The notes under the pieces were generated by a model. It did no database searches, was not told the origin of the DNA, and was given only the letters and a program-made list of their open reading frames with translations. Shown piece by piece: positions 9,601 to 17,606 of a stretch of 64,000 bases of DNA. The translations under genes and the position numbers were made by a program. This DNA is from Streptomyces olivochromogenes (GTDB lineage Bacteria > Actinomycetota > Actinomycetes > Streptomycetales > Streptomycetaceae). Position 1 is the stretch's first letter. Each line of letters begins with the position of its first letter. The stretch is from contig NZ_KQ948470.1 of assembly GCF_001514115.1 (NCBI RefSeq), forward strand, positions 1 through 64,000, read 5' to 3'.

Positions 9601-10798
9601 CGAGGGCGACCCGCCGGCCGCCATCGACAAGGGCATGCGCGACGCCGTCGAGCAGCAGGCCCCCGGCCTCCTCTACCAGAACAACTCCGCCGGAGGCATC
9701 ATCACCGGCGGCGGCCCCTACAACTGGGTGGAGCCCGAGAAGTACTACGACCCGTCGACCTACGGCAGCAACAGCTTCGGATTCCACACCGAGATCGGCA
9801 TGCCGGTCGTCTCCACCGCCGAGAGCATGCGCAACCTGGTCGGCGACGAGAAGGAGTGGCCGATAGGCGGAGCGTGGTACTACCACGACTGGAGCGAACA
9901 CGGGAATCAGGCTCCGCAGCAGTACCGGGCGGCGATCGAGGCGCGCCTGGGCACCGCGACGGACCTCGACGACTTCGCCGGCAAGGCGCAGTTCGTCAAC
10001 TACGAGAACGCGCGCAGCATGTTCGAGGCGTGGAACGCCCACCTGTGGGACGACGCCAGCGGCCTCATGCTGTGGATGTCCCACCCCGCCTGGCACAGCA
10101 CCGTCTGGCAGACCTACGACTACGACTTCGACGTCAACGGCACCTACTACGGTGCCCGCACCGCCTGCGAGCCCCTGCACGTCCAGGCCGACCCGCTGAA
10201 ATGGCAGCTCCTCGTGGTGAACCACACGCGCGGGAAGGTCGAGGGCGCGACCGTCACCGCCCGGCTGTACGACCTCGCCGGTCGCCGGATCGGCGGGACC
10301 AGGCAAGCCGTGGTCGATGTCGCCTCGGCCTCCACCACAACCGCCTTCGCCGTGGACTGGACCGACGACCTGCCCGATCTGCACCTGCTGCGTCTGACCC
10401 TCGAGGACCACGCGGGTCGTACGCTCTCGGCCAACACCTACTGGCGCCATCGGACCCCGGCCGCGATGAAGGCACTCAACGATCTCCCGCGGGTCAGGCT
10501 CTCGGCCTCGATCACGCGCGCGACGCACTCCGGTACCGGTACCGGTGCCCGACGTGAGCTGACCGCTGTCGTCAAGAACCGCGGGTCGGCCCTCGCCTCG
10601 ATGGTACGGCTGTCGCTGCTGGACGATCACAGCGGTGAGCGCGTCCTGCCGACGCTGTACAGCGACAACTACCTCTGGCTGCTGCCCGGCGAGTCGCGGA
10701 CGGTCACCCTGTCCTGGCCGGCTCACGCGCTGCCGTCGAACCGTCCGGCGCTCAGCGTGTCCGCCTACAACAGTCCCCGCACGGTCGCCCGGGGGTAG
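6665..10798 (+). CDS. Tat-exported GH2 glycosidase with three discoidin/CBM32 domains
   Basis: This 1377-residue secreted enzyme has a Tat signal (SRRSVV then a hydrophobic run, about residues 20-50), an N-terminal F5/8-C (CBM32) domain (60-217), GH2 sugar-binding and Ig-like domains (250-590), two discoidin-like copies (600-870), a TIM barrel (880-1180) and a C-terminal beta domain. The barrel shows CGANEG with likely acid/base E980 and FHTEIGMP with likely nucleophile E1043, as in beta-mannosidase/exo-glucosaminidase-like GH2 enzymes. The two discoidin copies interrupt the GH2 core between FGIRQFGYEYD and the VNGVRVLARGGNWGW strand. Substrate cannot be read from sequence. The start may be the ATG at 6680. 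Confidence 0.85.
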   Translation: MGLTFMAGQSHAPRDPSGPSRRSVVTTGSTLLGGFGLNALFPATSTAAERGDALTAAAPSGELAAYRPVKVSSTDYAATPGEFVVDRLASPGVRGSGWRAAAGDDPQWISVDLQADCQVTRVRLTFEADASDPVFTPPATGNPADGTTGKEILSSYALAFVVETSRDGSSWTSAYRTTAGTGGVVDIPLTRSVTARWVRMTAQRRSSPNPLGLNGFEVYGTVGGRRPSATGWTDWGTHHGEAPRLAVAADGTVPLESGWRLTLDDWAEGAGPDLSKPTVDTSGWLPATVPGTVLASLVDQGKLPDPVAGLNNLHIPEALSRHSWWYKRDFDLPSGLRTGHGRRVWLEFDGINHQADIWLNGHQVGGLTYPFARSAHDVTELLAEKGTKGQNALAVKITPMPVPGSPGDKGPAGESWVDAGAGQMNLNSPTYLAASGWDWMPAVRDRVSGIWNHVRLRSTGPVVIGDPRVDTVLPDLPDTSVAEVTLTVPVRNADAAEHTTTVSASFGDIRVSKAVTVPAGRSVDVTFAPDAFSRLRLRNPALWWPNGLGSPTLHDLTLAASVDGTESDRRTTRFGIRQFGYEYDVPLPFTSSGDACTQSLAVGRQQARYVRVRCLTRATDWGNSLWTLSVTDSGRSGTDLALHASATSSTTDGDDHGPGNVTDGDPGTRWSSAYQDDQWIRVDLGSQQSFDGVDLVWEQAYARTYVVQVSTDDSTWTDVKSVDNTAVPLPFNTDRASLQVEDFTARTARFVRINCGVRHTSWGNSLWSLSVIDSSRPGTDLALHKAATASTEESDHPAAAATDGSPDSRWSSQYEDHQWIQVDLGSAQSFDRVAILWEQAYPKTYVIQVSSDGDSWTDVKSVDNSPVPLKISVNGVRVLARGGNWGWDELLRRMPAERMDAAVRMHRDMNFTMIRNWVGSINREEFYASCDEHGILVWNDFPNAWAMDPPDHDAFNAIARDTVLRYRIHPCVVVWCGANEGDPPAAIDKGMRDAVEQQAPGLLYQNNSAGGIITGGGPYNWVEPEKYYDPSTYGSNSFGFHTEIGMPVVSTAESMRNLVGDEKEWPIGGAWYYHDWSEHGNQAPQQYRAAIEARLGTATDLDDFAGKAQFVNYENARSMFEAWNAHLWDDASGLMLWMSHPAWHSTVWQTYDYDFDVNGTYYGARTACEPLHVQADPLKWQLLVVNHTRGKVEGATVTARLYDLAGRRIGGTRQAVVDVASASTTTAFAVDWTDDLPDLHLLRLTLEDHAGRTLSANTYWRHRTPAAMKALNDLPRVRLSASITRATHSGTGTGARRELTAVVKNRGSALASMVRLSLLDDHSGERVLPTLYSDNYLWLLPGESRTVTLSWPAHALPSNRPALSVSAYNSPRTVARG
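8500..9270 (+). repeat. Tandem 423-bp duplication inside the GH2 gene
   Basis: TGGGGCAACTCCCT recurs 423 bp apart (8525 and 8948). The following segments (WIRVDLGS / WIQVDLGS, WEQAYARTY / WEQAYPKTY, WTDVKSVDN twice) repeat with the same 141-residue spacing. It is an in-frame duplication of one discoidin domain. Confidence 0.75.
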
Positions 10799-10896
10799 TG
10801 CGGAGGTGGGGCGGGGGTAGGGCGGTCGTCGGGTGTCCGTTCGTGCGCGTTAGCCTCGGTTTGTTCGAAAGACGCAGGCAGGAGCGGGAGGCAGCA

Positions 10897-11199
10897 ATGG
10901 CGAAGGTACCGGCCGCGGCGGTGGCCGCGGGTGGGCTCATCGGCGGGTACGGCGTGGCCCGGTGGACCAAGAAGCGGCAGCTCGGCGGGGTGGTACTGGC
11001 GGCCGCCGGGGCCACGGCCGCGCAGCAGTGGCGGCGGCAGGCCGGCGGGAAGGCCGCCGGGGCGCTGACCGTCGCGTACGTCGCCGCCTTCGCCGGGTCC
11101 CACCCGCTGGCCAAGAAGGTGGGCGCCTGGCCCTCCGTGTTCGGCGTCGCCGGTGCCGTGGCCCTCGCCTCGTGGGCCGTGTCCGACCGACGGGCCTGA
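10897..11199 (+). CDS. Small hydrophobic membrane protein
   Basis: The 100-residue protein is mostly small hydrophobic residues, with two or three probable membrane segments (AAAVAAGGLIGGYGVA; LGGVVLAAAGATAA; VFGVAGAVALASWAV) and basic loops such as WTKKR and QQWRRQ. GGGAGG at 10886-10891 lies 5 nt before the ATG, which makes this the start although the frame is open further upstream. I do not recognise the family. It is convergent with the AraC-type gene. Confidence 0.65.
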   Translation: MAKVPAAAVAAGGLIGGYGVARWTKKRQLGGVVLAAAGATAAQQWRRQAGGKAAGALTVAYVAAFAGSHPLAKKVGAWPSVFGVAGAVALASWAVSDRRA

Positions 11200-11232
11200 G
11201 CAACCATCGCCACGGGCCCGAGGGCCTGAGGC

Positions 11233-12258
11233 CTACGAGGCCGCGGCAGCGGACACGGATTCCGGGACCGGGACCGAGGTCGGGACCGGGACCGGGACCG
11301 GGGTTGGTCCCGTGCTCTGGAACGCGCGGCGGTATGCGTACGGGCTCGTTCCCACCACCCGCTTGAACCGCTCCCGGAACGCCGTCGGGGAGCCGAACCC
11401 CGCCTGGGTCGCGATGCGTTCGACCGGGTACGTCGTCGTCTCCAGGAGGTACTGGGCGCGGCGGACCCGGGCGCGGTGCAGCCACTGAAGCGGTGTGGTG
11501 CCGGTCTGGTCGCGGAAGCGGCGGTTGAGCGTACGGGTGCTCATCCCGGCGTGGGCGGCGATGTCCTCCAGGGTCAGCTCACGCTCCGCGTTCTCCTCCA
11601 GCCAGGCGAGGAGGGGCTCCATCGTGGTGCCGGCCGGTACCGGGGGCTGGTCGTGGATGATGAACTGGGCCTGGCCGCCCTCCCGTTCGAGCGGTATGAC
11701 CGACATCCGGGCCGCGTGCGCGGCGACCGCCGAACCGTGGTCGTTGCGGATCATGTGCAGGCACATGTCGAGGGCGGCGGCCGCCCCCGCCGAGGTGAGG
11801 AACTGGCCGTTGTCGACGTAGAGGACGTTCGGGTCGACGGTCACGGCGGGGTACCTGGCCGCCAGGTCCTGCGCCGCGACCCAGTGGGTGGTGGCGCGCA
11901 GCCCGTCCAGCAGGCCGGTGGCGGCGAAGACGAAGGCGCCGACGCAGATCGAGGCGATCCGGGTGCCGTTCGCGGCCGCCGCGCGCAGCGCCTCCGTCAC
12001 ACCCGGCGGGAGCGGGGCGGTCGGGTCGGCGACGCCGGGCAGGATGATCGTGTCGGCCTCGGCCAGCGCCTCCAGGCCGTAGGGGGCGCGGATCGTGAAC
12101 GGGCCCGCGCTCACCTCCTCCTCCGCCGTCGGCGAGCAGACCCGGATCCGGTAGGGCTCCCGGCCGTCCGGCAGCCGGGCCCAGCCGAAGGTGTCGATCG
12201 GGGCGGAGAGGTCGAACGGGATGACCTGGTCGAGCGCCAGTACGGCCACGGTGTGCAT
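11233..12258 (-). CDS. GATase1-like/AraC transcription regulator (FtrA type)
   Basis: The 341-residue protein has an N-terminal DJ-1/PfpI class I glutamine-amidotransferase-like domain (about 1-180; LPGVAD, ASICVGAFVFAATGLLDG with a cysteine at the nucleophile-elbow position) and a C-terminal AraC HTH (about 215-315; LTLEDIAAHAGMSTRTLNRRF and PVERIATQAGFGSPTAFRERF). Such proteins sense small metabolites and activate or repress neighbouring genes. The tail is a low-complexity PVPVPVPTSVPVPE run coded by GGGACC-like repeats. It is divergent from the membrane-protein gene at 12484, its likely target. The ATG at 12258 fits the family length. Confidence 0.88.
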   Translation of the reverse strand: MHTVAVLALDQVIPFDLSAPIDTFGWARLPDGREPYRIRVCSPTAEEEVSAGPFTIRAPYGLEALAEADTIILPGVADPTAPLPPGVTEALRAAAANGTRIASICVGAFVFAATGLLDGLRATTHWVAAQDLAARYPAVTVDPNVLYVDNGQFLTSAGAAAALDMCLHMIRNDHGSAVAAHAARMSVIPLEREGGQAQFIIHDQPPVPAGTTMEPLLAWLEENAERELTLEDIAAHAGMSTRTLNRRFRDQTGTTPLQWLHRARVRRAQYLLETTTYPVERIATQAGFGSPTAFRERFKRVVGTSPYAYRRAFQSTGPTPVPVPVPTSVPVPESVSAAAAS

Positions 12259-12330
12259 GGCAAGAGCGTAGGCATACGACGGATTGCGGCCAAGGGGGGC
12301 TCGTGGCCTCATAGGGTGCCGACAGCTTCG

Positions 12331-12380
12331 TAGAGCTGCGTAGAGCTGCGTAGAGCTGCGTAGAGCTGCGTAGAGCTGCG
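12331..12380. repeat. Five copies of a 10-bp tandem repeat in a divergent promoter
   Basis: TAGAGCTGCG is repeated five times without change, between the AraC-type gene (start 12258) and the membrane-protein gene (start 12484). The period is close to one helical turn, and each unit contains the palindrome AGAGCT. It could be an array of regulator sites or a simple replication-slippage repeat. Confidence 0.85.
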
Positions 12381-12471
12381 TTCGAGGCGCCGATTCCCTG
12401 TGGCACCGCGGCTGGCGAGAATCCGTTGGACCCTGGCAGAAGTGCCGCTTCCGCAAGATCGCGCACGCCCC

Positions 12472-12477
12472 TAGCGT
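12472..12477 (+). promoter_or_regulatory. Likely -10 box for leaderless gene at 12484
   Basis: TAGCGT ends 6 nt before the GTG start, and no ribosome-binding site is visible. The geometry fits leaderless transcription starting at the GTG. No clear -35 box is seen. Confidence 0.4.
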
Positions 12478-12483
12478 CGGCCC

Positions 12484-13017
12484 GTGAACAAGTTCCTTCT
12501 CGCCGTGCACGTCCTCGCCGCGATCGTCGCCGTCGGGCCCGTCACCGTCGCCGCCAGCATGTTCCCGCCCAGTGCGCGCAAGGCGCTCGCCGAGCCCGGA
12601 GACGCCCAGGCCCTCTCCACCGTGCGGGTGCTGCACCGCATCTGCCGTCTGTACGCGACGGTCGGCGTCGCCGTGCCCGTGTTCGGGTTCGCCACGGCCA
12701 AGAACATGGGCGTGCTCGGCGACACCTGGCTGATCGTCTCGATCGCGCTGACGGCCCTGGCCGCCGTCGTCCTCGCCGCGCTGGTCCTGCCCCGGCAGAC
12801 CGCGCTCATGGAAGGCATAGAGGGCGTGGAGGCCGTGGAGGAGCGCAGAGAGGGAGGCGTGGGGGCAGGCGGGGAAGGCGTGGCGAACGCCGGAGTGAGC
12901 CGTGTCGGCCCGCGGGACACCGCCCGGCTCGCCATGTTCACCGGGCTCTTCAACCTCCTCTGGGCCACCGTCACGATCCTGATGATTGTCCGACCGGGGT
13001 CGACCACGGGCGCTTAG
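12484..13017 (+). CDS. DUF2269-like integral membrane protein
   Basis: The 177-residue protein has four hydrophobic helices: residues 2-25 (FLLAVHVLAAIVAVGPVTVAA), 55-75, 80-105 and near the C-terminus (LFNLLWATVTILMIV). A variable acidic/glycine loop (about 117-140) separates the last two. The pattern fits DUF2269/YjiK-like small membrane proteins of unknown function. It is divergent from the FtrA-type regulator and probably controlled by it. Confidence 0.6.
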   Translation: MNKFLLAVHVLAAIVAVGPVTVAASMFPPSARKALAEPGDAQALSTVRVLHRICRLYATVGVAVPVFGFATAKNMGVLGDTWLIVSIALTALAAVVLAALVLPRQTALMEGIEGVEAVEERREGGVGAGGEGVANAGVSRVGPRDTARLAMFTGLFNLLWATVTILMIVRPGSTTGA

Positions 13018-13020
13018 CCC

Positions 13021-13026
13021 TAGGAT
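13021..13026 (+). promoter_or_regulatory. Likely -10 box for leaderless gene at 13034
   Basis: TAGGAT lies 7 nt before the ATG with no ribosome-binding site between them. It sits right after the upstream stop codon, so the next gene probably has its own leaderless promoter. Confidence 0.4.
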
Positions 13027-13033
13027 CCGGCTC

Positions 13034-13564
13034 ATGCATGGACAGGTGCACGGACCACACGATCCGTCGACGCCCTCGGCCCCGGCGGCCTACCTCGCCA
13101 CCCTGGAGGGCCGGCTGACGGCCGACGGGTGCGCCACCCGCTGGGAGGACTGGGCCGGGGTGCCCGTGCTGGTGGGGCGACGGTCGGACTTCCGGCTGCG
13201 CTGGATGGCGACGAAGCTGTATCTGTTCACCGTGGCCGCGGCGGTTCCGGAGATCACCGTGCCCGTCGTCGAGGGCTTCACCGAGCAGGTGACGAAGTAC
13301 GCCAAGGACACCAAGGGCGGCCTGCCCGTCGGTCTGCAGAACGGGGTCGGCGCCTTCCCCGTCCTGGTCAGCGACCGTGTCGACCCGGCCGCCGTGCGGT
13401 GGGCGGAGGAGCGCCAGCGTGTCCGGTTCGCCTGTATGACACGGCCCGTCGTGGTCGACAGCTCCCGCGCGTACGTGGGCATGTACCGCGGCAAGCCGGC
13501 CCTCGGGCGCGTCTACGCCACGTACTTCATCGAGAAGGGCTCGCGGTACTTCTACGGTCCGTGA
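13034..13564 (+). CDS. Conserved protein of unknown function (LPS-type actinobacterial)
   Basis: The 176-residue soluble protein has no signal peptide or membrane segment. Visible features are WEDWAGVPVLVGRRSDFRLRW, a KYAKDTKGGLPVGLQNGVG loop, and a C-terminal IEKGSRYFYGP. I do not recognise an assigned domain beyond a general likeness to actinobacterial proteins of the same size. Its stop codon lies inside the first unit of a 23-bp tandem repeat. Confidence 0.65.
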   Translation: MHGQVHGPHDPSTPSAPAAYLATLEGRLTADGCATRWEDWAGVPVLVGRRSDFRLRWMATKLYLFTVAAAVPEITVPVVEGFTEQVTKYAKDTKGGLPVGLQNGVGAFPVLVSDRVDPAAVRWAEERQRVRFACMTRPVVVDSSRAYVGMYRGKPALGRVYATYFIEKGSRYFYGP

Positions 13565-13663
13565 GCCGTCGCCTTCCTCGGTCCGTGAATCGTCGCTTCC
13601 ACGGTCCGTGAATCGTCACTTCAACGGTCCGTGAGTCGCCGCTTCCACGGTCCGTGAGTCCTC
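13555..13663. repeat. 23-bp tandem repeat at a gene end (five units)
   Basis: CGGTCCGTG recurs at 13555, 13579, 13602, 13625 and 13648, that is at 24, 23, 23 and 23 bp, within a unit reading roughly ACGGTCCGTGAATCGTCGCT plus three bases. The first unit includes the stop codon of the preceding gene. The array fills the gap to the convergent gene. Confidence 0.85.
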
Positions 13664-13688
13664 CCCCCGCTGGGCCCCCGCCGGGCGT

Positions 13689-14195
13689 TCACCACCACCG
13701 GGCGAGGCTGAGCGCCTCGTCCGACGAGTCCCAGGAGTCGCCGGAGTCCCCGGAGCCCGAGGAACTCGCCCAGTCCGCCGCCCGGTACCGCCTCGCCACC
13801 GCCGTCGCGATCAGCACCCCCGCCGCGACCACCAGCGTGAAGAACGCCCAGGTGAGCGGCCAGACCGCCGCGTCCGGGGGCTCCGGGTGGGAGTGGAAGG
13901 AGAGGTACATGAGTGCTGCCGGTGGTCCCGCCACCAGGAGCAGGGGCCAGGCCAGCGCGTCCCGGCGGCCGAGGTAGGCGGCCAGGAGCAGCAGGGCCAC
14001 ACCGAGCAGGACGGCGCCGAGGACGGTCACCGAGGTCGTCTCGGTGACCGACCCGGTCGCCCCGGGGCGGTTGCGCAGGTCCCAGGGGAGGCAGAGGAGG
14101 TACGCCGCGCCGGAGAGGGCGGCGCCGAGCACGCGCGTCAGCCAGCGTTCCGGCCAGGGGCGCGTTCGCAGAGGGCCTAACAGCTTCTCGGTCAT
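13689..14195 (-). CDS. Four-helix membrane protein, unknown function
   Basis: The 168-residue protein has hydrophobic helices near residues 20-36, 55-75, 82-100 and 113-135, and a serine/aspartate-rich cytosolic tail (SSGSGDSGDSWDSSDE). No catalytic motif is visible. It lies 100 bp downstream of the MFS transporter on the same strand. The gap contains repeated GTTCCCGTACTC-like words, so co-transcription is possible but not shown. Confidence 0.6.
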   Translation of the reverse strand: MTEKLLGPLRTRPWPERWLTRVLGAALSGAAYLLCLPWDLRNRPGATGSVTETTSVTVLGAVLLGVALLLLAAYLGRRDALAWPLLLVAGPPAALMYLSFHSHPEPPDAAVWPLTWAFFTLVVAAGVLIATAVARRYRAADWASSSGSGDSGDSWDSSDEALSLARWW

Positions 14196-14294
14196 GCGTA
14201 CGAGGGTTGCCGCCCGGACGGCGGCCCGACAGAGTACGCGTACTCAGGTTCCCGAACTCAGTTCCCGTACTCGGCCCGAACTCGGTTCCCGTAC

Positions 14295-15788
14295 TCAAGA
14301 ATCGGCGGGTGCCACCGTCGACAGCGGGGGCGCGATGTCCTCCAGCGAGCGCCGTTCGGCGTTCACCGCCAGGAACGCGGCGACCAGGCCCGCCGCGCAC
14401 ATCAGGCCCGCGCCGATCTGGAAGGCCAGCACGGTGTCGCCGACCACGCCGGACTGGGTGAGGTCCGCGAAGACCAGCGGTCCGCTGATGCCGCCGGCCG
14501 CCGTGCCGATGGCGTAGAAGAAGGCGATGGCCATCGCGCGGGTCTCCATGGGGAAGATCTCGGAGACCGTGAGGTAGGCGCTCGACGCGCCCGCCGAGGC
14601 GAAGAAGAGGGCCACGCACCAGCAGGCCGTCAGGGTCACCGCGCTCAGCGAGCCCCGGCCGAACAGCCAGGCCGTGCCGAACAGCAGCAGCCCGGAGAGC
14701 AGATACGTCGACGAGATCATCCGGCGGCGGCCGACCGTGTCGAAGAGCTTGCCGAGCAGCAGCGGGCCGAGGAAGTTGCCGAGCGCGATCACGGCGAAGT
14801 AGTAGCCGGTGGAGCCCACCGGAATGTCGTAGAACTTCGTCAGGATCGCGCCGAAGCCGAAGGTGATCGCGTTGTAGAGGAACGCCTGGCCGATGAAGAG
14901 GGAGAGGCCGAGCGCGGCGCGTTTGCGGTAGGTCGCGAGGACCGTGCGGGCGATGGTGAGGAAGCCGATGGTCTTGCGCTGGTGGATGGTGATCTCCCCG
15001 GCGGGGGGCGGCAGTTCGCGGCCGCCGAGGTCGGCGCGGACCCGTTCCTCCACCGAGGCCACCAGTTGCTCGGCCTCCTCCTGTCTGCCGTGGATCAGCA
15101 GCCACCGTGGGCTCTCCGGGACATTGCGGCGTACGACGAGGATGACCAGGCCGAGGACCACACCGAGGGCGAAGGTCAGCCGCCAGCCGATGTTCGCCGG
15201 GAAGAGGGCGGTGTCCAGCGCGACGATCGACAGCAGGGAGCCGCCGATCGCGCCCAGCCAGAAGCTGCCGTTGATGATCAGGTCGACCCGGCCGCGGTAC
15301 TGGGAGGGGATCAGTTCGTCGATCGCGGAGTTGATGGCCGCGTACTCGCCGCCGATGCCGAAGCCCGTGAGGAAGCGGAAGGTGAAGAACCACCAGGGTT
15401 CGAAGGAGACGGCTGTCAGGGCCGTGGCCCCCAGATACACCGCCAGGGTGACCATGAACAGTTTCCTGCGGCCGAAGCGGTCGGTGAGGCGGCCGAAGAA
15501 CAGCGCCCCCACGCACGCGCCGGCGACATAGAGGGCGGCCGCGGTGCCGGTGACCTGCGCGGAGGTGATCGGCAGGCCGCTGCCGGGCTCGGAGAGGCGT
15601 CCGGCGATGTTGCCGACGATCGTGACTTCCAGGCCGTCGAGGATCCACACCGTGCCGAGGCCGATCACCACGGTCCAGTGCCAGCGTGACCACGGGAGAC
15701 GGTCGAGACGGGCGGGAACGGCGCTGGTGACCCGGCCCCCGGCTTGACCCCGGCCTTCCCCCCGGCCCTTCTCCTCAACGGTGGACAT
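14295..15788 (-). CDS. MFS transporter (sugar/aromatic-acid:H+ symporter type)
   Basis: The 497-residue protein has about 12 membrane helices. MFS signatures are clear: GRLTDRFGRRK after helix 2, RFLTGFGIGGEYAA with SQYRGR after helix 4, PESPRWL at the end of the first half, GKLFDTVGRRR in the second half and SEIFPMETRA. This is the pattern of the SP/AAHS branch, which carries sugars, aromatic acids or similar organic anions with protons. The substrate cannot be called. The N-terminus has a 25-residue charged extension. Confidence 0.88.
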   Translation of the reverse strand: MSTVEEKGRGEGRGQAGGRVTSAVPARLDRLPWSRWHWTVVIGLGTVWILDGLEVTIVGNIAGRLSEPGSGLPITSAQVTGTAAALYVAGACVGALFFGRLTDRFGRRKLFMVTLAVYLGATALTAVSFEPWWFFTFRFLTGFGIGGEYAAINSAIDELIPSQYRGRVDLIINGSFWLGAIGGSLLSIVALDTALFPANIGWRLTFALGVVLGLVILVVRRNVPESPRWLLIHGRQEEAEQLVASVEERVRADLGGRELPPPAGEITIHQRKTIGFLTIARTVLATYRKRAALGLSLFIGQAFLYNAITFGFGAILTKFYDIPVGSTGYYFAVIALGNFLGPLLLGKLFDTVGRRRMISSTYLLSGLLLFGTAWLFGRGSLSAVTLTACWCVALFFASAGASSAYLTVSEIFPMETRAMAIAFFYAIGTAAGGISGPLVFADLTQSGVVGDTVLAFQIGAGLMCAAGLVAAFLAVNAERRSLEDIAPPLSTVAPADS

Positions 15789-15882
15789 GAGGCTCCCTCC
15801 TCGTCGAGCGACGCCTGACCGGGTTCCCTCCGGGGCACGGCCTACGCCCGCCCGAATGCGGTCACGCCCTCCCGAGAGGGAT

Positions 15883-17145
15883 CTACGCCCCCACGATCCG
15901 CGACACCGTATAGATCAGCAACCCGGCCAACGAGCCCACCACCGTGCCGTTGATCCGGATGAACTGCAGGTCACGGCCGATGTGGGCCTCGATCTTCCTG
16001 GTCGTGTGCTCGGCGTCCCAGCCGGCCACCGTGTCGGTGATGAGGGAGGTGATCTCGGTCCGGTACGTCGTCACCACGTACACCGCCGCGCCCTCGACCC
16101 ACCGGTCGACCTTGGCCTGGAGCTTGGGATCGGTGGCCATCCGGGCACCCAGCGAGAGCAGCGAGGCCCGCACGCGCAGCCGCAGCTCGCTGCGCTCGTC
16201 CTCGGCGGCGGAGACGATCATGGATCGTACGGCCGTCCAGGCGGAGGCGATCAGGTCCTGGACCTCGCCGCGGCCGAGGACCTCACCCTTCAGGCGCTCC
16301 ACGCGCGCGCGGGTGTCGGTGTCGGACTGGAGGTCGGAGGCGAAGTCGGTGAGGAAGCGGTCCAGGGCGCCGCGGGCCGGATGGGAGGGGGCGTCGCGCA
16401 TCTCGGTGACGAAGCGGAGCAGCTCCTTGTAGACCCGCTCGCCGACCTTCTTGTCGACGAAGCGCGGGGTCCAGCCGGGCGCGCCGCCCTGGATCGCGTC
16501 CATGACCTGCTCGTCGTGGAACACCAGCCAGTCGTGGGCGCGGATGCAGACCAGGTCCACGACCCGATTGTGGCCGCCGTCCGCGACGATCTTCTCCAGC
16601 ATCTTCCCTATGCCGGGCGCGATCTCCTGGGCGTCGGCGCGGCGGGTGATCGCCTCTCCGACCACCGCCTGCACGTCGGAGTCGCGCAGCACGGTCAGGG
16701 CGCCTCTGAGCGCGGCGGCGAGCTCGGCGGTGACCCGGTCGGCGTGCTCCGGTTCGGCGAGCCAGGCACCGAGACGGCTGCCGATGCCCACGGCGCGCAG
16801 GCGCTGTCGTACGACGTCGGAGGAGAGGAAGTTCTCGCCGACGAACTCGCCGAGCGAGACGCCCAGCTGGTCCTTCTTGGTGGGGATGATCGCGGTGTGC
16901 GGAATGGGCAGGCCGAGCGGGTGGCGGAAGAGGGCCGTGACCGCGAACCAGTCGGCGAGCGCGCCGACCATGCCGGCCTCGGCGGCGGCCGCGACATAAC
17001 CGGCCCAGGCTCCGGCGCCCTCGTGGGACGCCCATGTCGCGAGGACGTACACGAGGGCGACGAAGAGCAGCAGGCCGGTGGCCGTCAGTTTCATCTGGCG
17101 GACACCGCGGCGCTTCTCCTCGTCGGCGGGGCTGAACGAGGTCAT
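15883..17145 (-). CDS. DUF445 membrane-anchored protein
   Basis: The protein is about 420 residues. It has an N-terminal membrane helix (LTATGLLLFVALVYVLATWAS), the DUF445 hallmark AGMVGALADWFAVTALFRHPLGLPIPHTAIIP split around residues 50-80, a long helical middle, and a C-terminal hydrophobic segment (VVGSLAGLLIYTV). The family is common in bacteria and its role is unknown; envelope functions are suspected. The open frame extends to 17310, but the extra N-terminus is Thr/Gly/Arg low complexity, so I prefer the ATG at 17145. Confidence 0.85.
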   Translation of the reverse strand: MTSFSPADEEKRRGVRQMKLTATGLLLFVALVYVLATWASHEGAGAWAGYVAAAAEAGMVGALADWFAVTALFRHPLGLPIPHTAIIPTKKDQLGVSLGEFVGENFLSSDVVRQRLRAVGIGSRLGAWLAEPEHADRVTAELAAALRGALTVLRDSDVQAVVGEAITRRADAQEIAPGIGKMLEKIVADGGHNRVVDLVCIRAHDWLVFHDEQVMDAIQGGAPGWTPRFVDKKVGERVYKELLRFVTEMRDAPSHPARGALDRFLTDFASDLQSDTDTRARVERLKGEVLGRGEVQDLIASAWTAVRSMIVSAAEDERSELRLRVRASLLSLGARMATDPKLQAKVDRWVEGAAVYVVTTYRTEITSLITDTVAGWDAEHTTRKIEAHIGRDLQFIRINGTVVGSLAGLLIYTVSRIVGA

Positions 17146-17606
17146 CGCGCGGTTCGTCGGGCCGGGGGCGGTCGTCGCGCGCCGCTCCCGGCCGGGGCCG
17201 GTCGTCGTGCGTTCGGCCTGGTCGACGGCGGTCGTCACGTGGTGGCCGGGGGCGCCGGGCCGGGCGGACCGCCCTTCGGCGCCCGCGTCTTCCGGTTCTG
17301 TTCGTTCCATTCACTCCACCCGTTCGCCGAGCCGTCCGAGGGCTCCGTACACATTGTCCCTTCCTGACCGACTCCCGGAACGGAACAGGAGTTCCCTGCG
17401 TCTGTTCGGACGGGGGGAACTCAGGGGAATCCTGGGGCCGTCTCCGGGAAATCTCGGGGGCGTCTCAGGGACACCTCCGGGGCGTCTCCGGGTCGTTCGA
17501 GGCCACGGGAGGGGGGTCCCGTGGATTTCCTCCCTACCCAGTACCCCATCATGTGATCATCACTTCGGAGCCTCGGGCTCCCCTCGCCCGAGGAGACACG
17601 CACCGC
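17146..17606. other. Divergent intergenic region
   Basis: About 460 bp between the DUF445 and GDSL genes. It has GC-rich words repeated loosely (GGGGCGTCTCCGGG at 17450-17500) and no convincing gene. Promoters of both flanking genes should lie here, but I cannot place them confidently. Confidence 0.4.

Noticed and set aside
8972..10726. Long open frame antisense to the GH2 gene
   Set aside because: The GH2 frame shows clear domains; the antisense frame is valine/glycine/arginine-rich and arises from codon bias in high-GC DNA.
12259..13035. Long N-terminal extension of the FtrA-type regulator
   Set aside because: It is antisense to a plausible membrane-protein gene and contains translated tandem repeats; the family begins at the ATG at 12258.
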